Shown: in pieces, positions 50,092 to 62,697 of the stretch
How the letters are laid out: the number at the start of each line of letters is the position of its first letter
Numbering within the stretch: the first letter of the stretch is position 1
Origin: Acorus gramineus
Lineage: Eukaryota > Streptophyta > Magnoliopsida > Acorales > Acoraceae
Direction: 5' to 3'
DNA length: 64,000 nucleotides
Assembly (NCBI GenBank): GCA_030737835.1
Contig: CM060848.1
Location: forward strand, 17,136,804-17,200,803
Translations under genes and position numbers: made by a program
Notes under the pieces: model-generated
The model's input: the letters and a program-made list of their open reading frames with translations, nothing else
What the model was told of the DNA's origin: nothing
Database searches by the model: none

Positions 50092-50139
<48 letters not shown>

Positions 50140-51289
50140 ATTTTATAAAATTATATGTTTTACCTTTTAAAAAAATTAAAAAATGTATAGATTAATATTG
50201 CATGGACACTATAAATGAGACTGTTCCTTCCATTTTTAAGAGCATAATATTAATTATATCTTGTTTAATTAGATTGACTTTATTGGTGGTGTATTTTCTT
50301 ATATATTATTATTATTGTTATTGATGACTTTTTTTGTTGCATTAATATATTGTGTTGTTAGTTTCCCTATGTGGGTAAGATCGAATCTACGATGCTCGGG
50401 GTAGAATAATATGGGACTGACTAAGATATATTCGGGTGTATAATATTAGTCTACACTTGAATTTTATATTTGTTATAAATCAACAAGGATGAAGATAATG
50501 GTCTATAAACTAAAATTGCAGTGCTTATTTGGTTAAAAATGTTCCCTAGGTCTCCACGTATTTAAATCTCGAAATTTCCACTAAAATAATAAAATGTTGG
50601 GAAATCAACTCTCTTGTCTACTTCCACTTGGATTTAGAATATTTTGAATGTTATATAACTTGTGTTTGCAATAAGCAGGACAAGAGGACATCTATAACAG
50701 GAATTTTTCTGGGAGGGTCTATATGGAAAAGGTGTGACCTTGATGTTGAGGCCTTAGGTGACATAAGTCTTAGGTGGTGAATGACATAAAATATTGTTTG
50801 CAAGAGAGAAAGAAATCTTAAAAGGACTTTTTGGTACATATCCACTAATGGAGGCCTAATTTTCATCAATATGTAAAGATTATTTTTTTAAAACACTGAA
50901 TGTGAAAGTATTCAAATTCTATTAAAATGGAAAGATTTCAAGAGGGTAGATAAGTAGTTTACCTTCCACAGTTTGTACACAAATACATTAGAATAACCTC
51001 AATTATTTACTGCTATTTATAATTAAAACAAATTCCTTGCTCCCCTTTTCCAATCAATGAGAGGAGCATATTGTTTTCTTGAGTCGAATGTAGACACATC
51101 TATTTCAAGAAACATACGATGTCTAAAATTGGGTTTACAAGGAGATGATGAAAATGAGCAAAAAACAAAGGAAAAAAATAAGGGGGGTGGGGTGGATGAC
51201 CCTCATCAACACCACAAAGAAAAACAGGTGCAGAGAGGAGCATACTCTGAAGGGGTGTTTGGAGCAAGTATGAAAAACATATTTTTCTA
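49860..51289. other. Spacer with an (AT)n microsatellite at about 50095-50138
   Basis: About 20 TA units are present. The frame at 50651-50869 (minus) resembles nothing I know and has no splice context. Otherwise AT-rich. Confidence 0.55.
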
Positions 51290-51519
51290 GGCTACATTTG
51301 GTTGCACGATTGTGCAGCTTTTGCGATTGCAGGAAGCTGGTTCTACAATCGTACAACCAAACAATTTTACAATTGCAGCTTCCTGCAAACAGTTTTCAGG
51401 CAAACAGTACCCAAAAGCTGCGATTTGAGAAAGTTGAGGGAGACATCTTCCTGTTGAATCAGTTTTAAACTCAACAATTGCAAAAAATCAGTTTTGTAAT
51501 TGCGTTATCAAACGCTACC
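51290..51519. mobile_element. Tourist/Harbinger-like MITE, family C copy 3
   Basis: GGCTACATTTGGTTGCACGA at the left and ATCAAACGCTACC at the right are inverted relatives of the family C ends. Internal words AACTGATT/AATCAGTTTT and AGCTGCGATT are shared with 18622-18822. 230 bp, non-coding. Confidence 0.65.
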
Positions 51520-54500
51520 TAAAGCAGTTTTGAAATTAACTTTTCAAGATATATATATACACAGACTACTTTTGTTAGATTATTAAAAATTGTATGTTAT
51601 AATTACTAAATATTGTTGTTCACTTTCTTCAAAAGTTGGATTCGTTGGAGTGCTTAAACATGAGTTTCAAGCCCTAACTAAGCAGGTAGAGTTATATTTC
51701 AGACATCAAAATAAAGACGTCGATCAATAGTTTGAAAAATATGAATAAATTTCACACTTATTATACAGTCTAAATATATAAGAATGTTATCATACTTTTC
51801 TATAAACAAACATGGCCTAGAGATTTGGAGTCCTCATCAATGGATGCGGATGACTTATGTTTTTAATAGCTGAATAAGTGTTATTGGAGGTCAAGTCATC
51901 TGGTAAGTATTGATATACGTACTTTGGATCAGTATTTAAGTATTGATGACCTTTGGTTGATGTTGAGACTTAACTTTTTTTTCTTCTTCTGGTGCATGGT
52001 TGAACTTGAATATACTTAATTTGGTTGGCCTTTGTAATAGGAGAATGACTAACATATATTGTCTTGCCTTAAAAAAAAACCATAAATGTTTAATTTATAC
52101 GACTAGATAGTAAAATTTGTCAATAAATGTATTGGTATACACTTTTTTTTGGGTACAATATTGGTACACTTGTAATTAACTGATTGCCTTGATTAAAAAT
52201 TTTCTATAAGATATGCATGCTTACCACTCTATACAAAAGTATTATTAAATATTCAAATTGGTTTATATATCACCATCATCATCATCGTCATCGTCAATAT
52301 TATTTGATATTACACGCCTACAAGGTCACCATTACATTTGCAATGTTGAGTATAATAACTAGTTTAATTTACTTGAAAAAAAAAAAAAAGTCTAAGGCCA
52401 CAAAGAATCAAATATTCAAATTGATGTTTTTTATATTTCGGCTAGACACCCAACCTCCCTTCCAACCTTGCATTTTATTCACCTCCCTTCAGACTCATAA
52501 CCCAGTTCTTTAATATATATAATATGTGTGTGTGTGTGTGTGTGTGATGATAGCTAACAAGATCTGCCATTTAAAAAAAAAATACAAATAAAAACAAAAA
52601 CATTTTTGTCATATTAAATTTTCTTCATTCTTACTCTTCATGAAGCCCTATGAAAATTAGATTCCTAGAATGGGGAATTCATCTTCTAGGACCAAAATAA
52701 ACACAAAGGCTGAAGGTGATCGATTTGAAAACGAAGAAGAAGAAGAAAAAGAAGAAGAAGAATGTATCCAAAGTAATTCTATGTTACTTAAGGATTCAAT
52801 ATAAATAATATATATATAGGTCGGTTGGACTTAACAGACTCGTGTACCTCTCAACAAAGGCATGTCTGTGGTTAGATTTGATGAGACAATTAAACTGTCC
52901 CAATTAACTTTAATTCCAAATAAATAATAGTGAAAATTTGTTTAGTTGTAATATCACGTTTTTAATAACTAACACATTGAACTTGCTTGTGCTACAAAAC
53001 TAACATTTAAAACCAAGCTTGGCTACATACCATTGCTTTGGCCAGAAGGAAACAAAGAGGTGATATTTCACCCAATTGAGTCAGTGACCAACTGCTTAAT
53101 TGTGTCCATATATATTTATTTATAAATTAACAATAAGAGTTTTTTTTTTTTTTGGTGGGTAAAGACGGGTTCAACCTGAGCATCTCGACCATCAACTATA
53201 AGAGTTGATTTTTCTGAGTTCATCAAATAATATAATACAATTTAGTGGGCCCATAATACAAAAAAAGATTATTGTATTTTAATTAAGTTATAAGCCTATA
53301 TTTGAGGCCGACAAGTCGGGGCTTGTAAATCATTTCCCTTTAATTAAATATCATCAATATCATTGCCGGATTTGAGGTGTTGGTTAGGTTGATCATGTTA
53401 CAATAATTATATTCCTAATTAGGTCACAAGATACAATAAATGATAATGATAATAATAAAAATTATTATTAATTGGATTGTGAGGGGTGGGGGGGGGGGGG
53501 GTGATTTCTAGGATATTTGGTGATTTTTGTTCAAGTATGTTGACATATTTAATTTATTTTAGAAAATAACCATATTTGAATATGCATTTTTTTAAATTGC
53601 TATACAAAAATGACATATATACCTTTTAAACAATTTCTTTAAAGAAATTTGTATAATATTAATTTATGAATTTCACGTAATAAAATGATATCTCTTAAAT
53701 ATTTTTCATTGATATATATTAAAAATCATTCGTTAACATCATGAAGGTGCAGCTATTTGTCCAATCAAAGTGTTCACATGCAGATATAAATATAATATTA
53801 TAGGATACTTTACAATATATATTTTTTTTCTCACTATCCCTGAGTTTTGTTTGTCATTGTTTGTCTCGTTTTTCCTAGGTTGTGCATAGAGTCTTACTTT
53901 CATGTTATTGTATCAAAACACAACCCAGTTTTTTTTGTCTTATCATGAAGAATGTTTTTTTTGTTTATGTAAAGTGAGCATATAATTTGGTAGCTTTTGC
54001 TGGCCTGTTTTCGACCAGTAGGCTTTCAGAGTCAAGATTCAATGTCCCTAAAGTATCTGATTCTCTGTAAATTGATCTGTTAATGTTTCACCTAGCATTG
54101 TATGATTTATAATTTTATATATATATTGATAGAGGTTGAGTGATTGAGAATCAAATGCCATTTGAAGACAATAGAAAAAGGTACTGCTCAATTCTTAAAT
54201 GAAGGGAATGTCCATCAATCAAAAGTCCCCACACCACTATATTATTAGATAGGAAAGGATTTATTTTTCAGTCATGTGGTGGCTAGTGAGGGGAAATGTA
54301 ATACATATTGTGATTTGCATGATCATGTTTGCTTTATATGTACTCAAATTCATTTAAAATTGCAAGATTCAGGGGTGGATGCAAAGGTTGGCCCGGCCCC
54401 AGTTATTACGAAATTTTTTGGAGTGTTGTTAGACAGTTTTTGTTGTGAAAAAATAATAATCAAAGTGTACATGATTATCATTTTGATTCCATTCCATCTA

Positions 54501-57500
54501 CATTACAATTGAAAGGGAACGATTCAAATTTAGGCATTGAAGTTGCACCATGTATTTATTTTTCTTTATTTTTAAAACATACTAACACAGCGAAAAATTA
54601 GAACGGAGATTTCAATAAACCATAATTTTTAAAAGAAAAATAAAACTAAAAAATATGTTAATAAAAACTATCAACCCTAAATTATAAATCTCCTTTTTAT
54701 ACTAAAAAAATTACCAAAAAATATAGTAAAAACAAAAATTTGTTACAACTAACTCTAGATGATCCTAAAAAATATTCGGATTTGATTTCAGTTAAATTCG
54801 AGTTATTATAAAGGAGATATTGAGAATCTAAAAAGTTACTAAAAATAACAAAAATACCATTTTGAGGGCCGAAAAAATAAAAAAAAAATGAAAAAATAGG
54901 TGTGCGTTGTGGTATAGCGATAACTTTTAAAGATCTCTTCGATATTTACCTCCAGTAAAAATTAAAAATTTTAGATGATTCTGAGTTTAGAGCGTCTTTT
55001 ATTTCTACGGAACACGTCGGCCACCCTGCATCACATACAAACAAATAACCGGTGAAGAAAACAAACCCCACATAGTTAAACCATATACATATATAAAAAA
55101 AGAAAAATCTAAATTTCTTCTTTCTCTAGAAGGGAAGAGTGTCTAATTTCAACGGGCTCGGAATTAGGTTCCAGTTGCAACATTTCTTTTTGTTTTTTTT
55201 TTTATTGACACATTGACCATATTACATGAGAAACCTAAGTGGGTCAATGTCGGTGGCCTCTAATTCAGTGAATTGGGAATATAAGAGCCGACCACAAGAC
55301 ACCCACATATATATATATAATTATATATAATAATTAAAATATAAAAGAACCAACAAAGCAATCTTTTAATTAATACTATATATTCAATAAAGCTGACTAT
55401 ATGTGTGTCTAACAGTCTACAGCACCCTCAATCCAGCTGATTCCTCTCCTTAGAAAAAATTTATGTTCGTTTCCCATCTGGATATTGACTTTATAGGGTC
55501 AAGCATGGGACAAAAGGATGGGGAAGGGGAAGAGTGAAGCATTGATATACATATATATAAAAGATATATCTATTACCTATCTTGATTTTTTGAAAAATGT
55601 TAAGAAAGTTCTCACATCATTTTTATTTTTTTTAACAAAACATATAGTTTTATAAAAATAATATATTCATTATAAATATAGTACAACATTTATAATAGAA
55701 CTAAAAATAACATATTTTATTTTAAGAAGATATATATTTTGTTAACGGGATTGGATACAGAAGTGTGAGTGACAGAAGTCACATAACCCTATTTTAAAGT
55801 TAGGGTCAAGACTAATTACAGGAAAGAACAGCAAGCAACAACAAAAGGGGTTAGGACAAGATGTCACTTGGGGGGTGCCCAAGTTGTGTTGCAGCTTTTA
55901 GAGACTTTCTTTTAAGTTGTTTTATATCTATATTTTTGTTAGACCAAAAGGTAATGGCAACCACTCATATCCCAGGACAAATGTCACGGGAGGGTGATTA
56001 ATTTTTAAAAATAATAATACAATATGCTCTTCTTGAGAGGCTACTGCATTTGAAGATATGTTCTAGATGCATGGGTAGGTCTTATTTAAAGAAAATAAGA
56101 AATCTATATAGAGTGAATGCCTATGCTTTACAGCAAGGGGGATTGGATCTTATGATGTCTGGTCATTTTCCAAATATCAAATGCTTTTGGTTATAAGAGT
56201 TGTATGATTATAATCTGAACAAAGTTTAGCTAACATTAAAAGGCCCACGAAGCTATTTGACACAGCTCATTAACCGGCCCATTACACGTCATAAAATTGT
56301 GCTTAGACTTTGTGGTTAGATACTTGTATTCATCAATGACTTTCTGTTGCCGATTCAATAGTTTTTCTCTCTTTTCATAAATTGCTTATTCTCTAGGGAG
56401 ATTTGTGGTTTCTACTTAGAAAGACTTGGGTTTAGATGAGAGTTTGCAAGATTTGCATCACAAGTGGATATTTATAAAAATCTCACCAAAAAAAAGAGAG
56501 ATGTATCAAGGTAAAAATATTTCAAAGTCTTTCCCATGTCATGATTGTAATCTTACAAGGCAAAATCTACCCTCCATTATCTCATTATAAATCTAACATA
56601 AAAAAATGTGTATCCAATTCACCTGAGTATATATAACATTAAGCCCTTTTTTTTTCTTTTTCTTTGGGCAGGTATTTACTGAATGAAAAATGTTAGACTT
56701 AGTCATTTTTATCAATCAAAACTCAGATCAAAATAGTAAACATCATCTAATGAGGTATATGTTTTGATAAAAAAATGTATATCGCTCCAATATTTCGAGT
56801 TGAATGAACTTATTTTTAAGTAAGTGAAAGGAAATATTAACGAAATATATATTTATCGTTTAACGAGACATACGCTTCACTGGATTTTTAAAGAGCTATA
56901 TAAGATTACATTTGAATTAGGGAAAAAAATTGAGTGTGACAACGGCCTTAGTAAATTAAAGCCCATCTTTTACCCCGCATTTGTCAAACAAATAGGCCTA
57001 AAAACCAGGCCCAAACCATGGTGTTGAATTTGGGCTGCCCGCACATGGGTGGAAGTTGAGCCTCAGTGGATGAAATATTGGAAAGAGCGCTCTATTTTAC
57101 AGTTTCATACACTATAATAACGTAACATATAATGTATTATGATAGTGTATAAGATGTATGGATTAAGAAGAAAAAAATTTAAAGAGAAAAATATACATTA
57201 TTGTATCGCAGTATATATTTCATTTCATATAACAATATGTATTTAATTGTATAATTTTTTTAAAAAATATGTACTATAAATAGGTTGCATAGGAGATTGA
57301 ACATATCATTTTTCAAAGAAAATTGACACCGAGCTTCCTTCACAACCCACACGTTTTTTTAAAATCTAGTTAACAAAATATATTTAATTTATAAAATAAA
57401 ATAAATACTCGTGTAAATTGAATACATATATTTTTATGTTTTTGATGCTAGAGTATTACTGATGATATATACTGTGTAATAGTAACATGACAAATGGTAG
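51520..57500. other. Long AT-rich spacer without a supported gene
   Basis: Contains a (GT)n run at 52525-52546, a G-run near 53490-53501 and several A/T homopolymers. Short frames on both strands lack splice signals, codon structure or family resemblance. No RNA gene recognised. Confidence 0.55.
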
Positions 57501-57739
57501 AGGGTGCTGTAAAACGAAACCAAAATGTAAAAAAAATTACCTCAATTTTTTACTTGGTCAGATACGAAAATAAATCCAGTTAAAGCCTATCTGGCGAGTG
57601 GTTGAACTTTTGTAAGTTAGTACCGGTAGGTAATAATAATTAGGCCCATGTCCTGGGGGACAACACGACATGCTTGTATTATGCCCACAACAGTACACGA
57701 TGGGCCTGCCATTCAGAGCTTTGGCCCACCCATTCTGAC

Positions 57740-58190
57740 ACTTGCGGGGGCCCATTGAATTGTTCTGTCTCTGTTTGTAATAGCTTTTCCGGATCCGTAT
57801 TGGGTTTTCTTTGGGGTGCCTCTAATTGGACCCTCAAATTGGGGTCCACACCCCTATTTTTACACACCTATAAAAAATCATTCACATTCTTTAAACACCT
57901 TTATATGTAAGTGGGCAATAGATTTTCATTGCACACCAACCCTTTCAAATGCAACCCCTCTTAAAACGTCAGAAATCACATACTTCTACCACCCCTCTCG
58001 CCGTGGACACCCCTCGTCGTCCGTTCTCTTGCTCGCCGTCATCAGCCTCCCCGTGGACGATCCAGCCCAGCAGTCCGTGCTCTCCCTCTCCGCCATCATC
58101 TCTTTTGCACCTCTCTTAATTTTTTTTATCTTTTTAGTGGATATTGTTATGTATGGATTGATTTATGGATTGATCTCGTATAAATAAATT
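57740..58190 (+). other. Promoter-like, GC-richer patch without a supported coding region
   Basis: CACACCTATAAAAAATCATT (57863-57882) resembles a TATA box, and a C-rich stretch full of CCGT and CGCC words follows (57950-58100). The 123-residue frame over it ends in hydrophobic low-complexity sequence and matches no family I know. It could be the 5' remnant of a gene. Confidence 0.3.
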
Positions 58191-58418
58191 TATTTATTTT
58201 TGTGATTGAATGCTAGAATATAATGGGCTTGATGATGTTTTTTTTAATATATATTTGTGATTGTGCCCATTTTCATGGATTGTATGCCAAATGTCTATTT
58301 ACATTTGAAGTCCTATGAATATTGTGAGTTGTGTGTTTAGCATTTCATGGTTTTTTACAACGGTTTATGGATTTCATTGTTGTTTAGGGTTAGATTCATA
58401 TGGCATTGTCTGTAACGA

Positions 58419-59283
58419 CACTATCAGTGTCAAGATATATCACATCTGTCGACACAAATATTGTCAACGATCCCACAAAATTGAATGAACATTCAAACAA
58501 TGATGATGACACTGAAACAGTCGAGATAATTATACACTTTCGACAGTTATTATGTCGATACACCCAGAAAAAAATCCAATGAGAGCTGATACCACAATCC
58601 AAGTTAGAGAACGCTGCAGTAAGAGGGTGAACGACCGTTGAACGTTATTCAATGAACTTTTTAAAAAACAATGAAGTTTTTTTTTCTTTTTTTTGTCCCC
58701 CATGTGAAACAATGGGTTAATCATCTATGGTTTTACTATATAAATTTTTAAAGCAAGATCATTTGGCGTTTTGCTGTTGTTAAGTTTATAAGTTGTTTTA
58801 ATGTTTGAATGCTTCAATATTATATGTTTAGGTTCTTATTTCAATGTTTGAATGTTTGGGTTAATGCTTAAAAGTGACTGTAAAATTTTAATATTCAACT
58901 CTTTGGATTAAAGTTTGACTGTTTTAATATTTGAATTATTAGGGAAAATGAAGAATATGATTAGTTTACTAGTATCGATATTTACACTGTCGACATATAG
59001 CTAACCCGTCGACACACAACATGTCGTCAAGTTCCCTGATTGGTTCTTCATCAACAACAGTATTGTCAACAGTAATGACAAGCCTCGACAAAAATGGTGT
59101 CGATAGAATTTAAAGAGGCAAGAGGTTAGTTATGTGTTACTTTCAACACAAGCGGTGTCGACAGTTATACGATTTCTCGACGTTAGCAGTATTGAACAGG
59201 TTTCAGATGCTACGAGTTGAGTTATGTGACCCCTTCGATACAAAGGATGTCGACAGTAATACGACCTATCGACAATCGTAGTG
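58419..59283. mobile_element. CACTA-like non-autonomous element with GTCGAC-rich subterminal repeats
   Basis: The left end reads CACTATCAGTGTC, and the right end, in reverse complement, reads CACTACGATTGTCG. Close inside both ends the words TGTCGACA, TCTCGAC, ATCGACA and TCGACAGT recur many times in both orientations. CACTA elements typically have such subterminal repeats for transposase binding. Flanking triplets are CGA and TCG, so the expected 3-bp duplication is not confirmed. 865 bp, no transposase. Confidence 0.45.
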
Positions 59284-59289
59284 TCGACT

Positions 59290-61750
59290 AAATATGAATA
59301 TAAGTGGGTGTGCACATGATCCAAATATAAATAGATTTTTTTAATACATCCCGATTAATAGGGGTGTGCACCTGAAAATCTAAATCGTATCATACTGTTG
59401 AATTTGAAAATAAAGATATATGGTTTTATTGATACTGAGATGAATATGAATCTAGCCAAATTGGTTTTGATTAGTTTTATCAGTACCAAATTGTACAATT
59501 CTTTAATTAAACTACTCAGCTTATGAATCGAACTGCACAGTCAATTATTATGTACATATTTCACTCTCTTAATAGAGTCAGTTAGGTATTGAATAAAACA
59601 TGAATTTCTTATTATCATTAGTATCCAATGGGATAGTGAACATGTACGTAATAATTGGTTGTGCAATTCGATTCATAAACTGTGTAGTTCAATTAAAAGA
59701 TGATATAATTTAATATTGACAAGACTCTTCAAAGCCAATTCAAATTGAATATGGATTCTAATGAGAAGAGGGAACATGAGGGATCATTAAAAAAAAAAAA
59801 AAAAAAAAAGAGGAAAAGTCTCCTTTTGATTTGATAGGTGGGGGGGGGGGGGGGGGGAGACGTGGACAAATGTAATTTTATATATGTTCAGATATGTTTT
59901 TTGGGGAGGGGGCATCAGTGTTGATCATGGCCTAGAAATAGGATTGCAAATCTATAAATTGTATGGGGAGAGGACATTCCATGTGGACGTATCATTTATA
60001 AATTGTAAATGAGCTTTAATAAACTTAATTCATTTTTGTAGTACATCTTGTTAATTACTTTTACTCATAGGATCAAGATATATCTCTTATTCAAAATTTT
60101 ATATTTTTTATACATGATAACATTCAATTTATTAAAGTATATAATATACATTTTATGAAAGAGCTTATCTCATGAGATAAAATATACAAATTTTAATAAA
60201 AATAAAATATGTGCTGTTTGTATTCTAGACTATAAAATTGTGTGAATGTAACATTTTTCTTTATATATTGATGGTGGATTAGTGATGGATTGATTCAAGG
60301 GCGACAATACATTCGGTAATTGCAGTCGGCCATATAGTTTTAGTCCAATATATGAAACTATCTAATATAATGTAAATTATGCTAGTTAATGTATATATGT
60401 TTGCTTAAGAAAAATAGGAAAGGTAAGTATTCAATTTATTTGAATGTATATGAGTATATCTCATATATTGTTAATGTATGTATTTCATTAGATATAAATA
60501 CACATATACAACATGTATATATATAAATTCAAAATGTGTTGAAATTGCAAAAAATGGATGTTGTTGTTAAAGGTTTCAATTGTCATATACATTATATTGG
60601 TGTTGGTATATTATATTCCAAGTTTCTCTTCACTATGAAGAGTAGAATGAATTAAAAATCATGCATGTATATAATATCTAAAACATAAATAATCGAATCT
60701 AAGACAACCCGATAAAGAGGGATACCTCTAAATCTCTAATATATCAAGAGATGATTCAACTTCTTTTTTTCTATTGTAAAAGAGTCTTACAATTAGAAAT
60801 TGTTACTCAAAACTGCCTCGATAAAATTTATAATATTCATACAAGGAAATAGAATTATAGATAGAAATTTTTTTTTTTTTTTGTTATGATCACTTTATTG
60901 TGTTCTCTAGCTAGAAAGAAGTTCAGTATGAAACCTAATTGGCAAAGGCATGCATTCTTTAAAAACTATAATCCAAATCAAAGAATACCTTTAAGTTGAT
61001 AGTTATTTGCCAAGATTATAACAAACAAGAGAATACAAATTAAAGGTCCACATTTACGTGTAAATTTAAGTACATAGAGTTCATAAACTTATCTTTTTGG
61101 TTTTGGATTGAAGCAATAAGAAGATCACAATCACATAGGTCCAACAAAAAAGACAAGTGTAGGGATGACAGCCTCAAATGGCTACATAAAGAAAAACAAA
61201 ACAACCAATTATTACTAAATTCTTGGTGCACAAAGATAGAGAAGACGAAATGTAAAACCAATTGATTCAGAAGAGACTCAAAAAAGTGCATGTATACCAC
61301 GTATAGAGAAGGGAAAACATATGCAAACATAATCATAACCCAAAGAACAATAATGGAGAGAGATTGCATGTCCAATTCAAATAACATAATGCAAATCTTT
61401 GGAACACATATATTGTACAAACTCCCAACTGCTGTTACTACCTATTCTGATCAATCAGTGGGTCACGAGGAGAATATTGTGGAGTCTACCCACTCATCAT
61501 TCAGAGACTTTAAAAGAAAAAAAAGACAAGTAAGTAAACAAGGACACACACAAAACAAAGGAGAGGAAGAACTGGCAACAGTGCAGAAGCATATATGTCT
61601 GCGCAAATACTCCCATAAGCCAGAAAGCAAAGATAAAAACACCACCCACATGTTTATAGGCCAAGAAACAAGAACACAAAAGGTGGTTGGTTTTGGTTTT
61701 TTTTTTATCATGTGGTTCTAGGTAAATCAAGGATGATAATTATTTAATTA
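59290..61750. other. Spacer downstream of TAS3
   Basis: Contains an A-run (59789-59809) and a G-run (59840-59857). Open frames at 61040-61420 (minus) and 61290-61721 (plus) overlap each other, are compositionally biased and match no family I know. Part may be transcribed as the TAS3 3' region, but no polyadenylation site can be fixed. Confidence 0.45.
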
Positions 61751-61775
61751 TTTATCGGATAAGATAAGGAATGAA

Positions 61776-61792
61776 AGGTCGTAAAGCGACCT
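61776..61792 (-). other. Small hairpin just 3' of the TAS3 cleavage site
   Basis: AGGTCG-CTTTA-CGACCT (minus strand) can form a 6-bp stem with a 5-nt loop, 12 nt after the 3' miR390 site. Role unknown; possibly chance. Confidence 0.4.
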
Positions 61793-61804
61793 CCACCTTT
61801 TAAA

Positions 61805-61825
61805 TAGCTCAGGAGGGATAGAGAG
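61805..61825 (-). promoter_or_regulatory. TAS3 3' miR390 target site (cleavable)
   Basis: Pairs with miR390 (as I recall its sequence) without mismatch at miRNA positions 2-17, mismatching only at positions 1, 18, 20 and 21. Positions 10 and 11 are paired, so slicing between 61815 and 61814 is expected and sets the siRNA phase. Confidence 0.92.
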
Positions 61826-61899
61826 AAGTGGAGAGGAAGGATTGGGGGAGGAGGAGGAGTTCCTGGAGTATGGTTAGATCAAGACAACAACTGCGGCGT

Positions 61900-61920
61900 G
61901 GGGTCTTACAAGGTCAAGAA
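61900..61920 (-). ncRNA. tasiARF, 3' copy
   Basis: Minus strand reads TTCTTGACCTTGTAAGACC followed by CC, identical to the conserved tasiARF as I recall it. It would be loaded into AGO1 and guide cleavage of ARF2/3/4-type mRNAs. Confidence 0.95.
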
Positions 61921-61941
61921 AAGGTCTTACAAGGTCAAGAA
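61921..61941 (-). ncRNA. tasiARF, 5' copy
   Basis: Immediately adjacent to the other copy and identical except for its last two bases (TT instead of CC). These 3' positions are least important for target recognition, so both should be active. Confidence 0.93.
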
Positions 61942-62018
61942 AACTAAATTGTAGCACTGAAGAAAAGGATGGAGTGGGAACTTCGAGGGAGGTGGGAGAC
62001 TCGCAGGGAAGGAGGAAA

Positions 62019-62039
62019 AAGCTCAGGTAGGATAGCGCC
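62019..62039 (-). promoter_or_regulatory. TAS3 5' miR390 target site (binding, probably not cleaved)
   Basis: Matches miR390 at 19 of 21 positions. The only mismatches are at miRNA positions 10 and 11, across the slicing point. In angiosperm TAS3 the 5' site is typically bound by AGO7 without cleavage, which this arrangement explains. Confidence 0.92.
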
Positions 62040-62048
62040 TATTGAAGG

Positions 62049-62204
62049 CTAATAATAGCCAGCATTTGAGAAACACTGCCTTTGATGGGGATTGTGGTTG
62101 GTGAAAGCTCCATTAACGGAGAATATCCGATCGTTGGGAGCTCGAGTGCTCATGATCATGGTGATGATCATCAATGTAAGGTTGGTGATGATGGCTTCCC
62201 TCAT
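62049..62204 (-). CDS. TAS3 upstream small reading frame, 51 codons
   Basis: Starts MREAIITNLTLM and ends with SNAGYY and a TAG stop nine nucleotides before the 5' miR390 site. Arabidopsis TAS3a also carries a short frame ending close to its 5' site. Published work, as I recall, links ribosomes stalled there by the AGO7-miR390-SGS3 complex to efficient siRNA production. The peptide itself looks unconstrained (Met/Ile-rich, no domain), so the role is probably the position of translation rather than the product. Confidence 0.75.
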   Translation of the reverse strand: MREAIITNLTLMIITMIMSTRAPNDRIFSVNGAFTNHNPHQRQCFSNAGYY

Positions 62205-62697
62205 GTTGATGAAATTATATGTTCAAATTGTTTTCCCTGCGTGACAAGAGGAAACATGAAAACATGAGTCATTTGGGTGTATTAATACCTGCATAGAAGC
62301 AAGCAAGGGAAATGTATCAAAAGAAATTAAACTACAAAGATATGCTTAATTAAAGAGTACCAAAATGAACAAACTTTTTACCATGGAAAGGCCATAATAA
62401 AACTCTCTCAAATCTTATCCATTCATTTGGTCGTGAAAAAAAAAAAAGTGATTGTAAATAAAGCAAAAAATGCACATTCATGTCTAAGAAGATTTCTTAT
62501 CAATCAAAGCTTCATGACACAAAGGAATAACAAAGATACATGATATAACCAAAGAAAACATAAAGGAGAAGAAGAGATGAAGAGAAGGGTGACTTTGGAA
62601 GCTATATTTCCTTTGTAAACTCACCCTGGATTTCTGTGTGTTTGAGAGAGAGAGAATGAGGGCAACAAAAGGAGAAGAGACTGAACATGTGGAATGA

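Noticed and set aside
57816-58187. 123-residue frame behind a TATA-like box as a real gene.
   Set aside because: No domain, no splice context, and it ends in hydrophobic low-complexity sequence; kept only as a promoter-like patch.
61040-61721. Frames of 126 (minus) and 143 (plus) residues downstream of TAS3.
   Set aside because: They overlap each other, have hydrophobic or Lys-rich bias, no splice signals and no recognisable motif.
61800-62040. MIR390 precursor on the plus strand, since miR390-like sequence occurs twice.
   Set aside because: No star strand or hairpin partner exists near either copy. The two copies in opposite sense to the tasiARFs are target sites of a minus-strand TAS3 transcript.
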